Positions 1-7,760 of a stretch of 22,940 nt of DNA are shown here, one piece after another. The stretch is from an uncultured Chitinophagaceae bacterium. Lineage in GTDB: Bacteria > Bacteroidota > Bacteroidia > Chitinophagales > Chitinophagaceae. Each line of letters begins with the position of its first letter. The stretch's first letter is position 1. The DNA is taken from contig CAMPGG010000018.1 of NCBI GenBank assembly GCA_946885335.1, positions 1 to 22,940 of the forward strand, read 5' to 3'. A program made the translations under genes and the position numbers. Below the pieces are notes generated by a model, which saw only the letters and a list, made by a program, of their open reading frames with translations, was not told the origin of the DNA and did no database searches.

Positions 1-62
1 ATTATTTCAACCTGAAGTTTTTTGATTTTTGGCTTGTATTCGTTTTTACTTAAACCAGCCAT
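1..62 (-). CDS. Polyphosphate kinase 2 (PPK2 family), N-terminal fragment cut by the window edge
   Basis: An ATG at 62 reading leftwards opens a frame that stays open for all 20 codons to the window edge. The peptide begins MAGLSKNEY and continues with a basic stretch and KKLQVEI. This resembles the N-terminal signature of PPK2 enzymes, in which a Tyr is followed by a helix carrying LQVELVKLQ just before the Walker A region. PPK2 transfers phosphate between polyphosphate and nucleotides in the cytoplasm. The start lies 10 bp beyond the stop of the patatin gene on the same strand, so the two are probably co-transcribed. The diagnostic P-loop lies outside the window, so this call rests on a short motif only. 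Confidence 0.55.
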   Translation of the reverse strand, partial: MAGLSKNEYKPKIKKLQVEI

Positions 63-72
63 GTTACATCAT

Positions 73-1113
73 CTAAACAAGCCAGGATACATCATCGTCA
101 TCCAGCTTTGCTACAAATTCCTGCGCAACATTTTGTCCCGTATCAACCATACTTCGCATTTCTGCCGGGTTAAATACTAATCCGCCGGGGCCACCACCTA
201 AAGGAGTTTCAGGACGGATGATAAACAGTTTTACGCCATGAACTGATTCCAATGGATTCTGCGGACCTTCTATATTAAAATAATGGTTGATCGTATCCGA
301 AGAAACTCCATCATCTTTCATTTTCTTTTTTACCGCCTGAATGTAACGCAATGCTTTTGCATGCTGTTCCATTCCATACACATCATTTTTTTGCACATCT
401 TCACTCATCATACTGATGGTTCTTTCAAGAATGGGAAATAAGGTTTGATATTCAGTTTCCACTTCTGCAGACCCCGTTGAAAGTAAAATGCAAAAAACTT
501 CGGTTGCCCCCTGGTCTATGGCCATTTGTATGCCGGCATATTCCCGGACACCGCCATCCACATACTGGTAATTCTTTTCTTTTCCCTGGGTGTAATTGAA
601 ATCAATTTTTACCGGCGTCATAAATACTGGCTGACAAGCAGAACCAAGAATAGCGAGCCGCATATGTTCAGCATCCTGTATCGTTTTTATTTGGTAGGAT
701 GATGCAGGTGCAGGCGCATTGTTTGTTGTATACACAACGATGCCCTGGGTTTGAAGACATGTATTTACAAGGTAAATATCAGTGCCCGATGCGATTATTT
801 CCTGGTAACGGATATCATTCATGTGCTCCTTTATCAATTGCCACAATGGTTCTACAGTATAAATGGATTTTTGATTTAACCGGTCGCCGATGCGGTGCGT
901 AGTAACAATCTTCTCAGTTGTTTGCGATGTATAAATCTCTTCCAGTAAGTCGATCTCTTTTAAAGCAGCTAATGGAGAAATAAGTGCTCCCGTGCTGGTA
1001 CCAACAATCATATCGAAATGTAAAGTGGGAAACAGGAAACGAAGTCGCTGCAGGATGCCTACGGCGAAAGCGCCTTTAGATCCGCCTCCACTTATAACCA
1101 ATGCACGTTTCAT
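73..1113 (-). CDS. Patatin-like phospholipase
   Basis: This 346-residue protein has the full patatin signature. An oxyanion-hole glycine loop, GGGSKG, lies at residues 9-14. The nucleophile elbow GTSTG is at 38-42 with Ser40, and the catalytic Asp is in the DGG motif at 186-188. Patatin-family enzymes are Ser/Asp-dyad lipid acyl hydrolases. There is no signal peptide or membrane segment, so a cytoplasmic or peripherally membrane-associated enzyme is expected. The C-terminal third has no motif I recognise and ends in an acidic DDDD stretch. It sits 24 bp after the gene at 1138-1698 and 10 bp before the probable PPK2 gene, all on the minus strand. The substrate cannot be read from the sequence. 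Confidence 0.9.
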   Translation of the reverse strand: MKRALVISGGGSKGAFAVGILQRLRFLFPTLHFDMIVGTSTGALISPLAALKEIDLLEEIYTSQTTEKIVTTHRIGDRLNQKSIYTVEPLWQLIKEHMNDIRYQEIIASGTDIYLVNTCLQTQGIVVYTTNNAPAPASSYQIKTIQDAEHMRLAILGSACQPVFMTPVKIDFNYTQGKEKNYQYVDGGVREYAGIQMAIDQGATEVFCILLSTGSAEVETEYQTLFPILERTISMMSEDVQKNDVYGMEQHAKALRYIQAVKKKMKDDGVSSDTINHYFNIEGPQNPLESVHGVKLFIIRPETPLGGGPGGLVFNPAEMRSMVDTGQNVAQEFVAKLDDDDVSWLV

Positions 1114-1137
1114 CAGTATTTATTTTTAAAGATGATG

Positions 1138-1698
1138 TTAGTTTGGAAATGTTTCTTTTGGCTGTTTCACTTTGGACAATCTGAATGCAATGCCTGATTG
1201 TATCCACCAATTATTCAACCGATAATCGCGATGAGCCATTAAACTAACAACCAGTTTATTCAACAAATCCAGGTTGATTCCAACCCCCGCCAGTCGCTGT
1301 TCATCGGTTCCCCACAAGTGGTCCAGGTTCAGGTGAACATTACCGATAGATCCAAAATAACCGCCTTTGAATTCGGTTAACTTTAAAGAAATGGTTGGAC
1401 CCAGCAAACCATGTAAATCACTGTTTGCATAAAAGCCACCCGCAACCAACCCGCCTCTCAATCTATGTTCAACCAGGGTAACCTGTGGCACTAACTGTAA
1501 CCCACCAACGAAAATATCCGCTGCGGGTTTTTTATAAGTGATCATGCCGGAATGCAATCGCAGATGCATAATAAATTCATTGGGAAATTCAGTTTGTGCG
1601 GAAGTATAAATACTGCTAATAATAAAGAAAATCAGAAAACATTCTTTCTTAAACAGTATTGCAATGCGCCGGTGATACCTTTCACGTAAAAAAGACAT
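1138..1698 (-). CDS. Hypothetical secreted or outer-membrane protein
   Basis: This 186-residue protein has a basic N-terminus (RERYHRR) and then a hydrophobic stretch at about residues 19-33 ending in TSAQ, which looks like a signal peptide with an Ala-Gln cleavage site typical of Bacteroidota exports. The mature part is rich in alternating hydrophobic/polar strands with many glycines and aromatics (for example GGLVAGGFYANSDLHG), as in small outer-membrane beta-barrels. I do not recognise the family. It is first in a minus-strand group with the patatin and PPK2 genes. No other Met lies near the N-terminus, so the start at 1698 is the only reasonable ATG. Confidence 0.7.
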   Translation of the reverse strand: MSFLRERYHRRIAILFKKECFLIFFIISSIYTSAQTEFPNEFIMHLRLHSGMITYKKPAADIFVGGLQLVPQVTLVEHRLRGGLVAGGFYANSDLHGLLGPTISLKLTEFKGGYFGSIGNVHLNLDHLWGTDEQRLAGVGINLDLLNKLVVSLMAHRDYRLNNWWIQSGIAFRLSKVKQPKETFPN

Positions 1699-1808
1699 AT
1701 GCTTTTATTAATAGTGAACAGTAATTAAATATAATAATTTAATCTTTTAATTATGAGGTATAGATTCAACCTCTACAATATGTAAATGCCTGCAGTCAAC
1801 AAAGCATA

Positions 1809-3101
1809 TTAAAAATTAAGGATCGCAAATGCAATGATGGCCGCTAAGAAAATGATGCCATATCCAATAAAAATATGTTTTCTTAGTTCTTTACTTCCGG
1901 CCCAAATTGCAATACCAATTTTCACCAGTGTGTTTGAAATTGTGGCCAACAAAATTGCATTTTGTGCAACATTCATTGTCAGACTCACATTGGTTAATTT
2001 AGAAACCGAAATGGTGATTGCATCAATATCTGTTAAACCAGCTATTACACTCGAAATCAGTATCCCGCTGTTACCAAAATATTCACTGGTATAACTAACT
2101 AAAAGAAGGATCAACGTATAAATAAATCCAAAAGTTACTGCACTTTGTATATCCAGCGGTTTGCTTCCTGGTAATGCAGCATCCATTTTTTGTATGCTTG
2201 TCTGTTTTTTATAGAAGTAAAAAGTGACGCCAATGGCAGCCAGGAAAATAATTCCTACAGGTAATAACAAACCCTGCAACAAAGATTTATTAAATATATA
2301 CACCCATAAAAGAACCCTGATAACCATGATGGATGATGCAGCTAAAATAGCGGTTGCACAATTGATTGACAGGGCAGGCAACTCCTTGCTTTTCTTGGCA
2401 AACACCCAGGTTACCATGGTACTGGAAACAAGTCCGCCAACAATACCGGTGAGCAATATGCCCCTATTGGCACCCAGGAATTTCATCAGCAAGTATCCCA
2501 AAAACCCAAGACCCGAGATCAATAAAATCACCCATCCTATTTCTCTTGGATTTAGAACATCAAATGGCCCCATAGGTTCATCTGGCAGAAATGGAAAGAT
2601 CAGTAATGCTGCAACGATAAACCGGATAAAGTCATACATCTCCCGTTGGGTGATCTTACCAACAATATACTTGAACCTGACCTTGGCCGATAACAGTACC
2701 ACAACTATAACGGTAATGACTAAACTAAGTTCTATATAACCCAAAAAACTCAATGACCCCAGGAAAAAAGCAATCAGCGCAGAAAATTCAGTAGTTCCCC
2801 CGATATCTCCTTTAGAGGAAGTGATCCAGTAAGAAATACCGATAAAAATAATAACTGCCATCAGTATACCTGCATATACCCATGGAGAGAGCAGGTAATT
2901 CATCATGACAGCTATAAAACCTAACAATACAACAAATGTAAATGTGCGGATGCCGGCAAAACTTTCTATCTTATTACTAATGGAAGAATATTCTCTTTCC
3001 AGGCCAATCAAAAAACCAATACCAACGGCAACGAATAAGCGGATGAAAAAATCTTTCTGTGTTAACTGGAAATCAGCAAGATCAATAATATAGTTATCCA
3101 T
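1809..3101 (-). CDS. MgtC/SapB-type and DUF4010 inner-membrane protein
   Basis: The 430-residue protein is strongly hydrophobic with roughly a dozen membrane segments. The N-terminal third carries the MgtC/SapB pattern: RLFVAVGIGFLIGLERE near residues 21-37, then AGIRTFTFV. The rest matches DUF4010, with NRGILLTGIVGGLVSSTMVT mid-protein and GLTDIDAITISVS near the C-terminus. MgtC-type proteins are linked to magnesium-limited growth and acid or phosphate stress; the job of the DUF4010 fusion is not established, and no substrate can be read here. It stands alone between two minus-strand groups. An antisense open frame inside it is a shadow. Confidence 0.85.
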   Translation of the reverse strand: MDNYIIDLADFQLTQKDFFIRLFVAVGIGFLIGLEREYSSISNKIESFAGIRTFTFVVLLGFIAVMMNYLLSPWVYAGILMAVIIFIGISYWITSSKGDIGGTTEFSALIAFFLGSLSFLGYIELSLVITVIVVVLLSAKVRFKYIVGKITQREMYDFIRFIVAALLIFPFLPDEPMGPFDVLNPREIGWVILLISGLGFLGYLLMKFLGANRGILLTGIVGGLVSSTMVTWVFAKKSKELPALSINCATAILAASSIMVIRVLLWVYIFNKSLLQGLLLPVGIIFLAAIGVTFYFYKKQTSIQKMDAALPGSKPLDIQSAVTFGFIYTLILLLVSYTSEYFGNSGILISSVIAGLTDIDAITISVSKLTNVSLTMNVAQNAILLATISNTLVKIGIAIWAGSKELRKHIFIGYGIIFLAAIIAFAILNF

Positions 3102-3225
3102 TCATTGCAGTTATAGGCGTTGATAAAACTACAATAAATACAGGGACCGGGAAAATGTTAAATGAATATGGAATTTATTTTTGTTAATCATTATTCAAAA
3201 GGAGCAGTGTAAATTAACCAGTCAA

Positions 3226-4164
3226 TCATACACATTCCCAAACTGCTTCCAAAAAATAATTTTTTGAATCATAAAAATGGCCAATGGGTTCAAAGCCACT
3301 TAAACGTGCAAAATCCTTTGTTTGCGAAACGGAATATTTTTGGGAAACTTCTGTAAGAATACATTCATGCTTTTCAAACTGAAATGTTTCCGCTCCAATT
3401 TTAACCTGCTGATCGGCCAGGCTAACCAGGAAGCTTTTACAGGTTCCTGAAATAGGATCATAAGATGGATAATGTTGAAAATTACCCGTGTTGAAGTCTG
3501 CACTAAGTTCCCGGTTGATCCTTTCCAGCAGGTTGAGGTTGAAACGACTTGTTATGCCTTCCCGGTCATTGTATGCCCTGCGAATGGTATGCGGATTTTT
3601 TTTAAGATCCATACCGATCATTAAAATATCATGTACATTCAAACGGTTACGGATAGACGATAAAAAAGCGCCTGTTTCATTTAAAGGAATATTTCCAATA
3701 TTGGATCCCAGGAACAAAACAAGTTTAGGTTTCGTGGACTGGGTTTTTGACTGGTCAAGCATAGCAAGATATTCACCCTGCATGCCGGTTAATTTTAATC
3801 CGGGTAATTCAGCCGGCAATTTTTGTTGAAGCAATTCAATAATGTTTGCAGATATATCTACCGGGAAATAAGTAAAATCAACCTGCTGGTCCAGCAATGC
3901 TTTTAAAAGAAACCTGCTTTTGGTTGCATCGCCTGCGCCGAGTTCCCAAACATCAAACGCACCCAGCTTTTTCTTGAAAAATGCTGCCAGTATGCCAGAT
4001 TGTTGTTCAAAAATTTCCAGTTCACAACGGGTTAAATAATAATCTTCGTTGTGCATGATCTGTTGAAATAATTCATCACCCTTTTTATCATAGAAATATT
4101 TGGAATGAAGAAATTTTGGCGATGCATTTAATCCTTGCTGAACATCTTTTAAAAAATTTTCCAT
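3226..4164 (-). CDS. egtD: L-histidine N-alpha-methyltransferase (EgtD)
   Basis: EgtD trimethylates histidine with three SAM to give hercynine, the first step to ergothioneine. The 312-residue protein shows the SAM-binding loop ELGAGDATKS at 74-83, the YYLTR segment at 42-46, GSNIGN at 153-158 and TEVSQKY at 271-277. Glu272 and Ser274 in the last motif match the residues that in mycobacterial EgtD hold the histidine side chain, which favours true histidine specificity. I chose the ATG at 4164. A longer frame from 4272 would overlap the end of egtB by about 100 bp and adds a non-homologous leader. The start lies 4 bp after the egtB stop, so translation is probably coupled. Confidence 0.88.
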   Translation of the reverse strand: MENFLKDVQQGLNASPKFLHSKYFYDKKGDELFQQIMHNEDYYLTRCELEIFEQQSGILAAFFKKKLGAFDVWELGAGDATKSRFLLKALLDQQVDFTYFPVDISANIIELLQQKLPAELPGLKLTGMQGEYLAMLDQSKTQSTKPKLVLFLGSNIGNIPLNETGAFLSSIRNRLNVHDILMIGMDLKKNPHTIRRAYNDREGITSRFNLNLLERINRELSADFNTGNFQHYPSYDPISGTCKSFLVSLADQQVKIGAETFQFEKHECILTEVSQKYSVSQTKDFARLSGFEPIGHFYDSKNYFLEAVWECV

Positions 4165-4168
4165 AGTT

Positions 4169-5314
4169 CTATTTTGCCAACCTGATGCCGGTATATTGCC
4201 AGCGTAAGAAGGGGTGAAAAAAATTGCGATAGGTGATCCGGGAATGTGCTGCAGGCGTAACTTCTGATGCACCCCGCAAAACTTTTTGGTTTACCATAAA
4301 TTTTCCATTGTATTCTCCAATGGCACCGGGTGCCCGTGTAAACCCCGGGTATGGCAGGTAAGCGCTTTCGGTCCACTCCCATCTTTTTCCCCAATCAAAT
4401 TGAGAAGCTGACACTTCCCATTCAAATTCGGTTGGCAGCCGGCAACCTTTCCAACTGGCAAATGCATAGGCTTCATAATAACTGATATGGCATAACGGTA
4501 ATGCGTGGTCTATTTTTTCCAAACCACGTAAAGTATATCGCCACCATTCATTATCCACAAGGTGCCAGTATAATGGCGCTTGTATTTTTTGGGTATTTAC
4601 CCAATCCCATCCTTCTGCATGCCAGTGCCTGAAATCCTGGTAACCTCCATCTTTGATAAACGATAAAAATTCTCCATTGGTCACCAGGTCTGATGATATA
4701 CTGAATTCATTTAAAAAAACCTTGTGCCGGTTCAATTCATTATCAAAACAAAAACCATCGCCTGCAAATCCAATTTCATAAATATCTCCTGGTATCACAA
4801 TCCATTTGCTGGATATTATTTGTCCTGCATCTTTGTAATGAACATCATAAGGCGGGAATAAAGGATTATGTCCAAGAATATATTTAATATCTGTACAAAG
4901 TAATTCCTGGTGTTGCTGCTCATGGTTCAGGCCAAGCAACAGCAGATCCTTTAATTCATCATGATCCTTATCAAGGAACCGGTTCATCGCTTCGTCTACA
5001 TGTGCCCGGTAGGCATATACATCGGCTACCGTTGGCCTGCTTAAATTACCCCGATCGGTGCGAATAACCCTGGCGCCAACTGTTTCATAATAACTATTGA
5101 ATACGTAATTATAATTTGGATCAAATTCCTTGTATCCTTCCACATGTGGTTTCAATATAAAAGTTTCAAAAAACCAGGTTGTGTGACCCAAATGCCATTT
5201 TGGTGGACTAACATCCACAATTGGCTGCAATACATAATCTTCCGTTTGGAGAGGTTGACAAATTTTCTCTGATTGTTGCCTGACCTCTTTATAAATAGAT
5301 TGTAATTCTTTCAT
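4169..5314 (-). CDS. egtB: Ergothioneine biosynthesis sulfoxide synthase EgtB
   Basis: EgtB is a non-heme iron enzyme that couples hercynine with a thiol (gamma-glutamylcysteine or cysteine) using oxygen. The 381-residue protein has an N-terminal DinB-like domain with SPPKWHLGHTTWFFE at 36-50 and HEQQHQE at 131-137. His44, His131 and His135 are the expected iron ligands. The C-terminal half is a formylglycine-generating-enzyme-like domain (LPTEFEWE at 293-300, WEWTESAY at 312-319, YRNFFHPFLRWQYTGIRLA at 362-380). I chose ATG 5314; the longer frame to 5410 adds 32 residues with no family similarity. It has no fused methyltransferase domain, so it is not OvoA. No EgtA, EgtC or EgtE is present, so the sulfur donor is unknown. 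Confidence 0.9.
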   Translation of the reverse strand: MKELQSIYKEVRQQSEKICQPLQTEDYVLQPIVDVSPPKWHLGHTTWFFETFILKPHVEGYKEFDPNYNYVFNSYYETVGARVIRTDRGNLSRPTVADVYAYRAHVDEAMNRFLDKDHDELKDLLLLGLNHEQQHQELLCTDIKYILGHNPLFPPYDVHYKDAGQIISSKWIVIPGDIYEIGFAGDGFCFDNELNRHKVFLNEFSISSDLVTNGEFLSFIKDGGYQDFRHWHAEGWDWVNTQKIQAPLYWHLVDNEWWRYTLRGLEKIDHALPLCHISYYEAYAFASWKGCRLPTEFEWEVSASQFDWGKRWEWTESAYLPYPGFTRAPGAIGEYNGKFMVNQKVLRGASEVTPAAHSRITYRNFFHPFLRWQYTGIRLAK

Positions 5315-5366
5315 GAATTGATGGTTTGTATAACTTATGCTAAAAAAAACCGGCCAGCCTATTTCA

Positions 5367-5374
5367 CAAACGTA
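5367..5374 (-). promoter_or_regulatory. Candidate -7 box for egtB-egtD
   Basis: On the minus strand this reads TACGTTTG, an exact match to the Bacteroidota -7 consensus TAnnTTTG, about 52 bp upstream of the egtB start. I find no TTTG -33 element at the usual distance, so the match may be chance. Confidence 0.3.
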
Positions 5375-5510
5375 TAAGTTGGATTTATTGTTCATTTTCA
5401 CAATTCCCAAACATTATAAATTGTTAAGAGCATTGCAATTTGAAACTACAGTTTGTAATCTTATGGTATGCAAAAAAATACCCGTACCGGGATTTACTAA
5501 AACTAAGTTT

Positions 5511-6200
5511 ATGAAAACAACATTACCCTTTTTTATTATCGCCCTGGTTTTAATTTCATTCAGCGCCTGTCAACGCAAAGTGTACACTTCAGCCAGTTTT
5601 GAACAACAAACACTGGATCATAAAAAAGTGGCCATTCTTCCCGCACAAATAATTTTTACCGGCAAACTGCCCAAAGACATGCGACAGGAAGATATTGAAG
5701 CCATTGAAGAAAGAGAAAGCATTGCCTTCCAGCATTCTTTATACAACAGTATCCTTAGACATGCTAATTCAAAAAAATATTTTACTACTGTCAATTTTCA
5801 ACACACGGGGAGCACATTGCAGGTTCTTGAAAAAAATAATATTTCTGTGCGTGACAGCTGGAACATGAATGACAAGGAAATTGCCCGTTTATTAGGTGTT
5901 GATGCTGTAGTGAGGTTGCGGATTCAGAAGCAGCGATACATGAGCGATATGGCTTCGTATGGAATAAGTTTGGGCAGCCGGATAATAACAAAAATTGGTG
6001 GCACTGGCGGACTTCCACTGCCAGTAGCTCATAATAAAACCAATGACATCATCACCTCATGTACATTGGTGAGTGATGATCAAACTTTATGGAATGACAG
6101 TTATACCGGTGCCAGTGACTGGAATACGCCCGGCGATGAAGTTGTAAATAACATCACCGATAATTATGGCAAAAGATTCCCTTATAAAAAGAGGTATTAA
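5511..6200 (+). CDS. Hypothetical lipoprotein with a CsgG/LpoB-like core
   Basis: The 229-residue protein starts with a lipoprotein signal peptide: MKTTLPFFIIALVLISFSAC, with Cys20 as the lipidation residue. The mature part contains KKVAILPAQ, then EIARLLGVDAVVRLRI, a strand-helix-strand layout reminiscent of CsgG/LpoB-like periplasmic lipoproteins in which a conserved 'AVLPF' strand pairs with a later 'ADAVV' strand. That similarity is by pattern only. I chose ATG 5511 because the lipobox fits it exactly; upstream in-frame codons to 5337 add an unrelated leader crossing the divergent promoter region. It is transcribed away from egtB and converges on citrate synthase. No function can be assigned. 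Confidence 0.75.
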   Translation: MKTTLPFFIIALVLISFSACQRKVYTSASFEQQTLDHKKVAILPAQIIFTGKLPKDMRQEDIEAIEERESIAFQHSLYNSILRHANSKKYFTTVNFQHTGSTLQVLEKNNISVRDSWNMNDKEIARLLGVDAVVRLRIQKQRYMSDMASYGISLGSRIITKIGGTGGLPLPVAHNKTNDIITSCTLVSDDQTLWNDSYTGASDWNTPGDEVVNNITDNYGKRFPYKKRY

Positions 6201-6242
6201 TTTGAACGATGTTATTCAGCATTGAAAAAAATCTTACAAAAA

Positions 6243-6268
6243 AAAGACCTGCAAAATTGCAGGTCTTT
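6243..6268. terminator. Bidirectional terminator between the lipoprotein and citrate synthase genes
   Basis: A perfect inverted repeat (AAAGACCTGCAA, a 2-nt centre, TTGCAGGTCTTT) lies between two converging genes. It is preceded by a run of A and followed by TTTACATTTT, so it can act in both directions, more strongly for the minus-strand citrate synthase gene. Confidence 0.85.
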
Positions 6269-6285
6269 ACATTTTAAAAAGTCAT

Positions 6286-7611
6286 TTAATCACCCCAGAT
6301 CTCTTCTTCGCCGGCTAACCATTTCTTAACCTGGCGATGACTTACAGATTTTGGTCTTTCCAGCGGGAAGTTTAATACCCTATCCCAGCATAAACTGGCC
6401 AATACACCAAGTGACCGGCTAACGCCAAACAATACTGTATAAAATTCGTATTCTACAATTCCGTAATGAACCAACAATGCACCGCTATGCGCATCAACAT
6501 TTGGCCATGGATTTTTTACTTTACCCAAAGATTGTAAGATGGGGGGAACTGTTTCATAAACATTCCAAATGGTTTGCACCAGGGGATCATCGGGCAAATG
6601 TTTTTTACCAAATTCCATTTGTGCCTCAAAGCGTGGATCTGTTTTGCGCAATACAGCATGTCCATAACCCGGAACCACTTTTCCTTCATTCAACGTTTTT
6701 TCAACGTAATCTTTGATCTGTTCAGATGTTGGCAAATTGGTTTGCAGGTGTTCCTGCATTTCATAAATCCATTTAATAACTTCCTGGTTGGCCAATCCAT
6801 GCAAAGGACCCGCTAATCCATTCAATCCAGCAGCATAAGCCAGGTAAGGATCACTCAAAGCAGAACCTACCAGGTGCGTTGTATGAGCAGATACGTTACC
6901 GCCCTCATGATCTGAGTGAATGGTCATGTACAGTCGAAACAATTCATGAACATCTTCATTTGAATAACCCATCATGTGGGCAAAATTACCAGCCCAATCG
7001 AGCAAGCCGTTCGGCTGTATATGTTGTCCGCCTTTATATTTACGGCGATAGATATATGCTGCAATCCGGGGCAAGCGGGCAATCAGATCCATTGAATCAT
7101 CAAAGACGGCTGACCAATAATCTTTTTTGGACATGCCTTCAGCATATTTTTTTGCAAAAGTACTTTCGGTTTGTAAAGCCATAATCGCCACAACAAATTG
7201 TGTCATGGGATGTGTATTGATGGGCAGTGCTTCGATGGTTGCAAAAACGTGATTTGGTACATGACTGCGACGTTGCCAAACGGAAGAAAGATGATTGGCT
7301 TCATCTTCAGTAGGTAATTCACCAACCAGCATCAGGTAAAACAGACCTTCGGGTAAAGGTTCAGATCCGCCGGGTGCCTTGGGTAATTTTTCCTGTAATT
7401 CCGGGATACTGTAACCCCTGAATCTTATTCCATCCTGCGCATCTAATAAAGAAGTTTCAGTTACAAGGCCGGTTATTCCACGCATGCCCTGGTAAATTTG
7501 GTGCAGTTGCACTTCGCCTATCACTTTATCACCATGCTCCTTCAAAAGTTCTTTGATTTCTGCCGAAATAATATCTCCTTTTGCTTTAAACCTGTCTTTA
7601 ATAACGCCCAT
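6286..7611 (-). CDS. gltA: Citrate synthase, eukaryotic (mitochondrial) type
   Basis: Citrate synthase condenses oxaloacetate with acetyl-CoA at the TCA cycle entry. The 441-residue protein carries the catalytic triad His271 (GPLHGLANQEV), His318 (GYGHAVLRKTDPR) and Asp373 (PNVDAHSG). Long stretches such as IHSDHEGGNVSAHTTHLVGS and ALSDPYLAYAAGLNGLAGPL are almost identical to what I know of pig mitochondrial citrate synthase. They differ from the hexameric, NADH-regulated E. coli GltA, so this is the type I dimeric, eukaryote-like form and not 2-methylcitrate synthase. The gene is flanked by a lone Lpt permease upstream and a terminator downstream, so it is probably a single unit. The gltA symbol is used in the general sense. 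Confidence 0.95.
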   Translation of the reverse strand: MGVIKDRFKAKGDIISAEIKELLKEHGDKVIGEVQLHQIYQGMRGITGLVTETSLLDAQDGIRFRGYSIPELQEKLPKAPGGSEPLPEGLFYLMLVGELPTEDEANHLSSVWQRRSHVPNHVFATIEALPINTHPMTQFVVAIMALQTESTFAKKYAEGMSKKDYWSAVFDDSMDLIARLPRIAAYIYRRKYKGGQHIQPNGLLDWAGNFAHMMGYSNEDVHELFRLYMTIHSDHEGGNVSAHTTHLVGSALSDPYLAYAAGLNGLAGPLHGLANQEVIKWIYEMQEHLQTNLPTSEQIKDYVEKTLNEGKVVPGYGHAVLRKTDPRFEAQMEFGKKHLPDDPLVQTIWNVYETVPPILQSLGKVKNPWPNVDAHSGALLVHYGIVEYEFYTVLFGVSRSLGVLASLCWDRVLNFPLERPKSVSHRQVKKWLAGEEEIWGD

Positions 7612-7760
7612 AATATGCCAGTTTTATTATTAGATTAGAACAAAAAATATAAGTGCTAAAGTTATGGAATGCCCTCTTGCAGAACAAAAATTAAGGAGTA
7701 AAGTTTGATGTATCCTGCTAAATGGCAGTATAATAAAATAATGAAACCAGGAATGTAAAA

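Noticed and set aside
1755..1773. Hairpin GAGGT-N9-ACCTC after the MgtC/DUF4010 gene
   Set aside because: The stem is only 5 bp and no T-run follows closely on either strand, so I do not call a terminator.
2224..2739. A 171-codon open frame on the plus strand inside the MgtC/DUF4010 gene
   Set aside because: It is antisense to a strongly conserved membrane protein, has no recognisable domain, and arises from the low stop frequency opposite hydrophobic codons.
4165..4272. Longer N-terminus for EgtD starting at 4272
   Set aside because: It would overlap egtB by about 100 bp and the extra 36 residues have no family similarity; ATG 4164 sits 4 bp after the egtB stop.
5315..5410. Longer N-terminus for EgtB starting at 5410
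   Set aside because: The extra 32 residues cross the divergent promoter region and do not resemble EgtB; the family start MKELQSIYKEV begins at 5314.
5337..5510. Longer N-terminus for the lipoprotein starting at 5337
   Set aside because: The lipoprotein signal peptide and lipobox Cys fit only the ATG at 5511.
7612..7760. Promoter for citrate synthase in the 149-bp gap
   Set aside because: Sequences like TATTTTTTG come close to TAnnTTTG but are off by one base in spacing and lack a -33 box.
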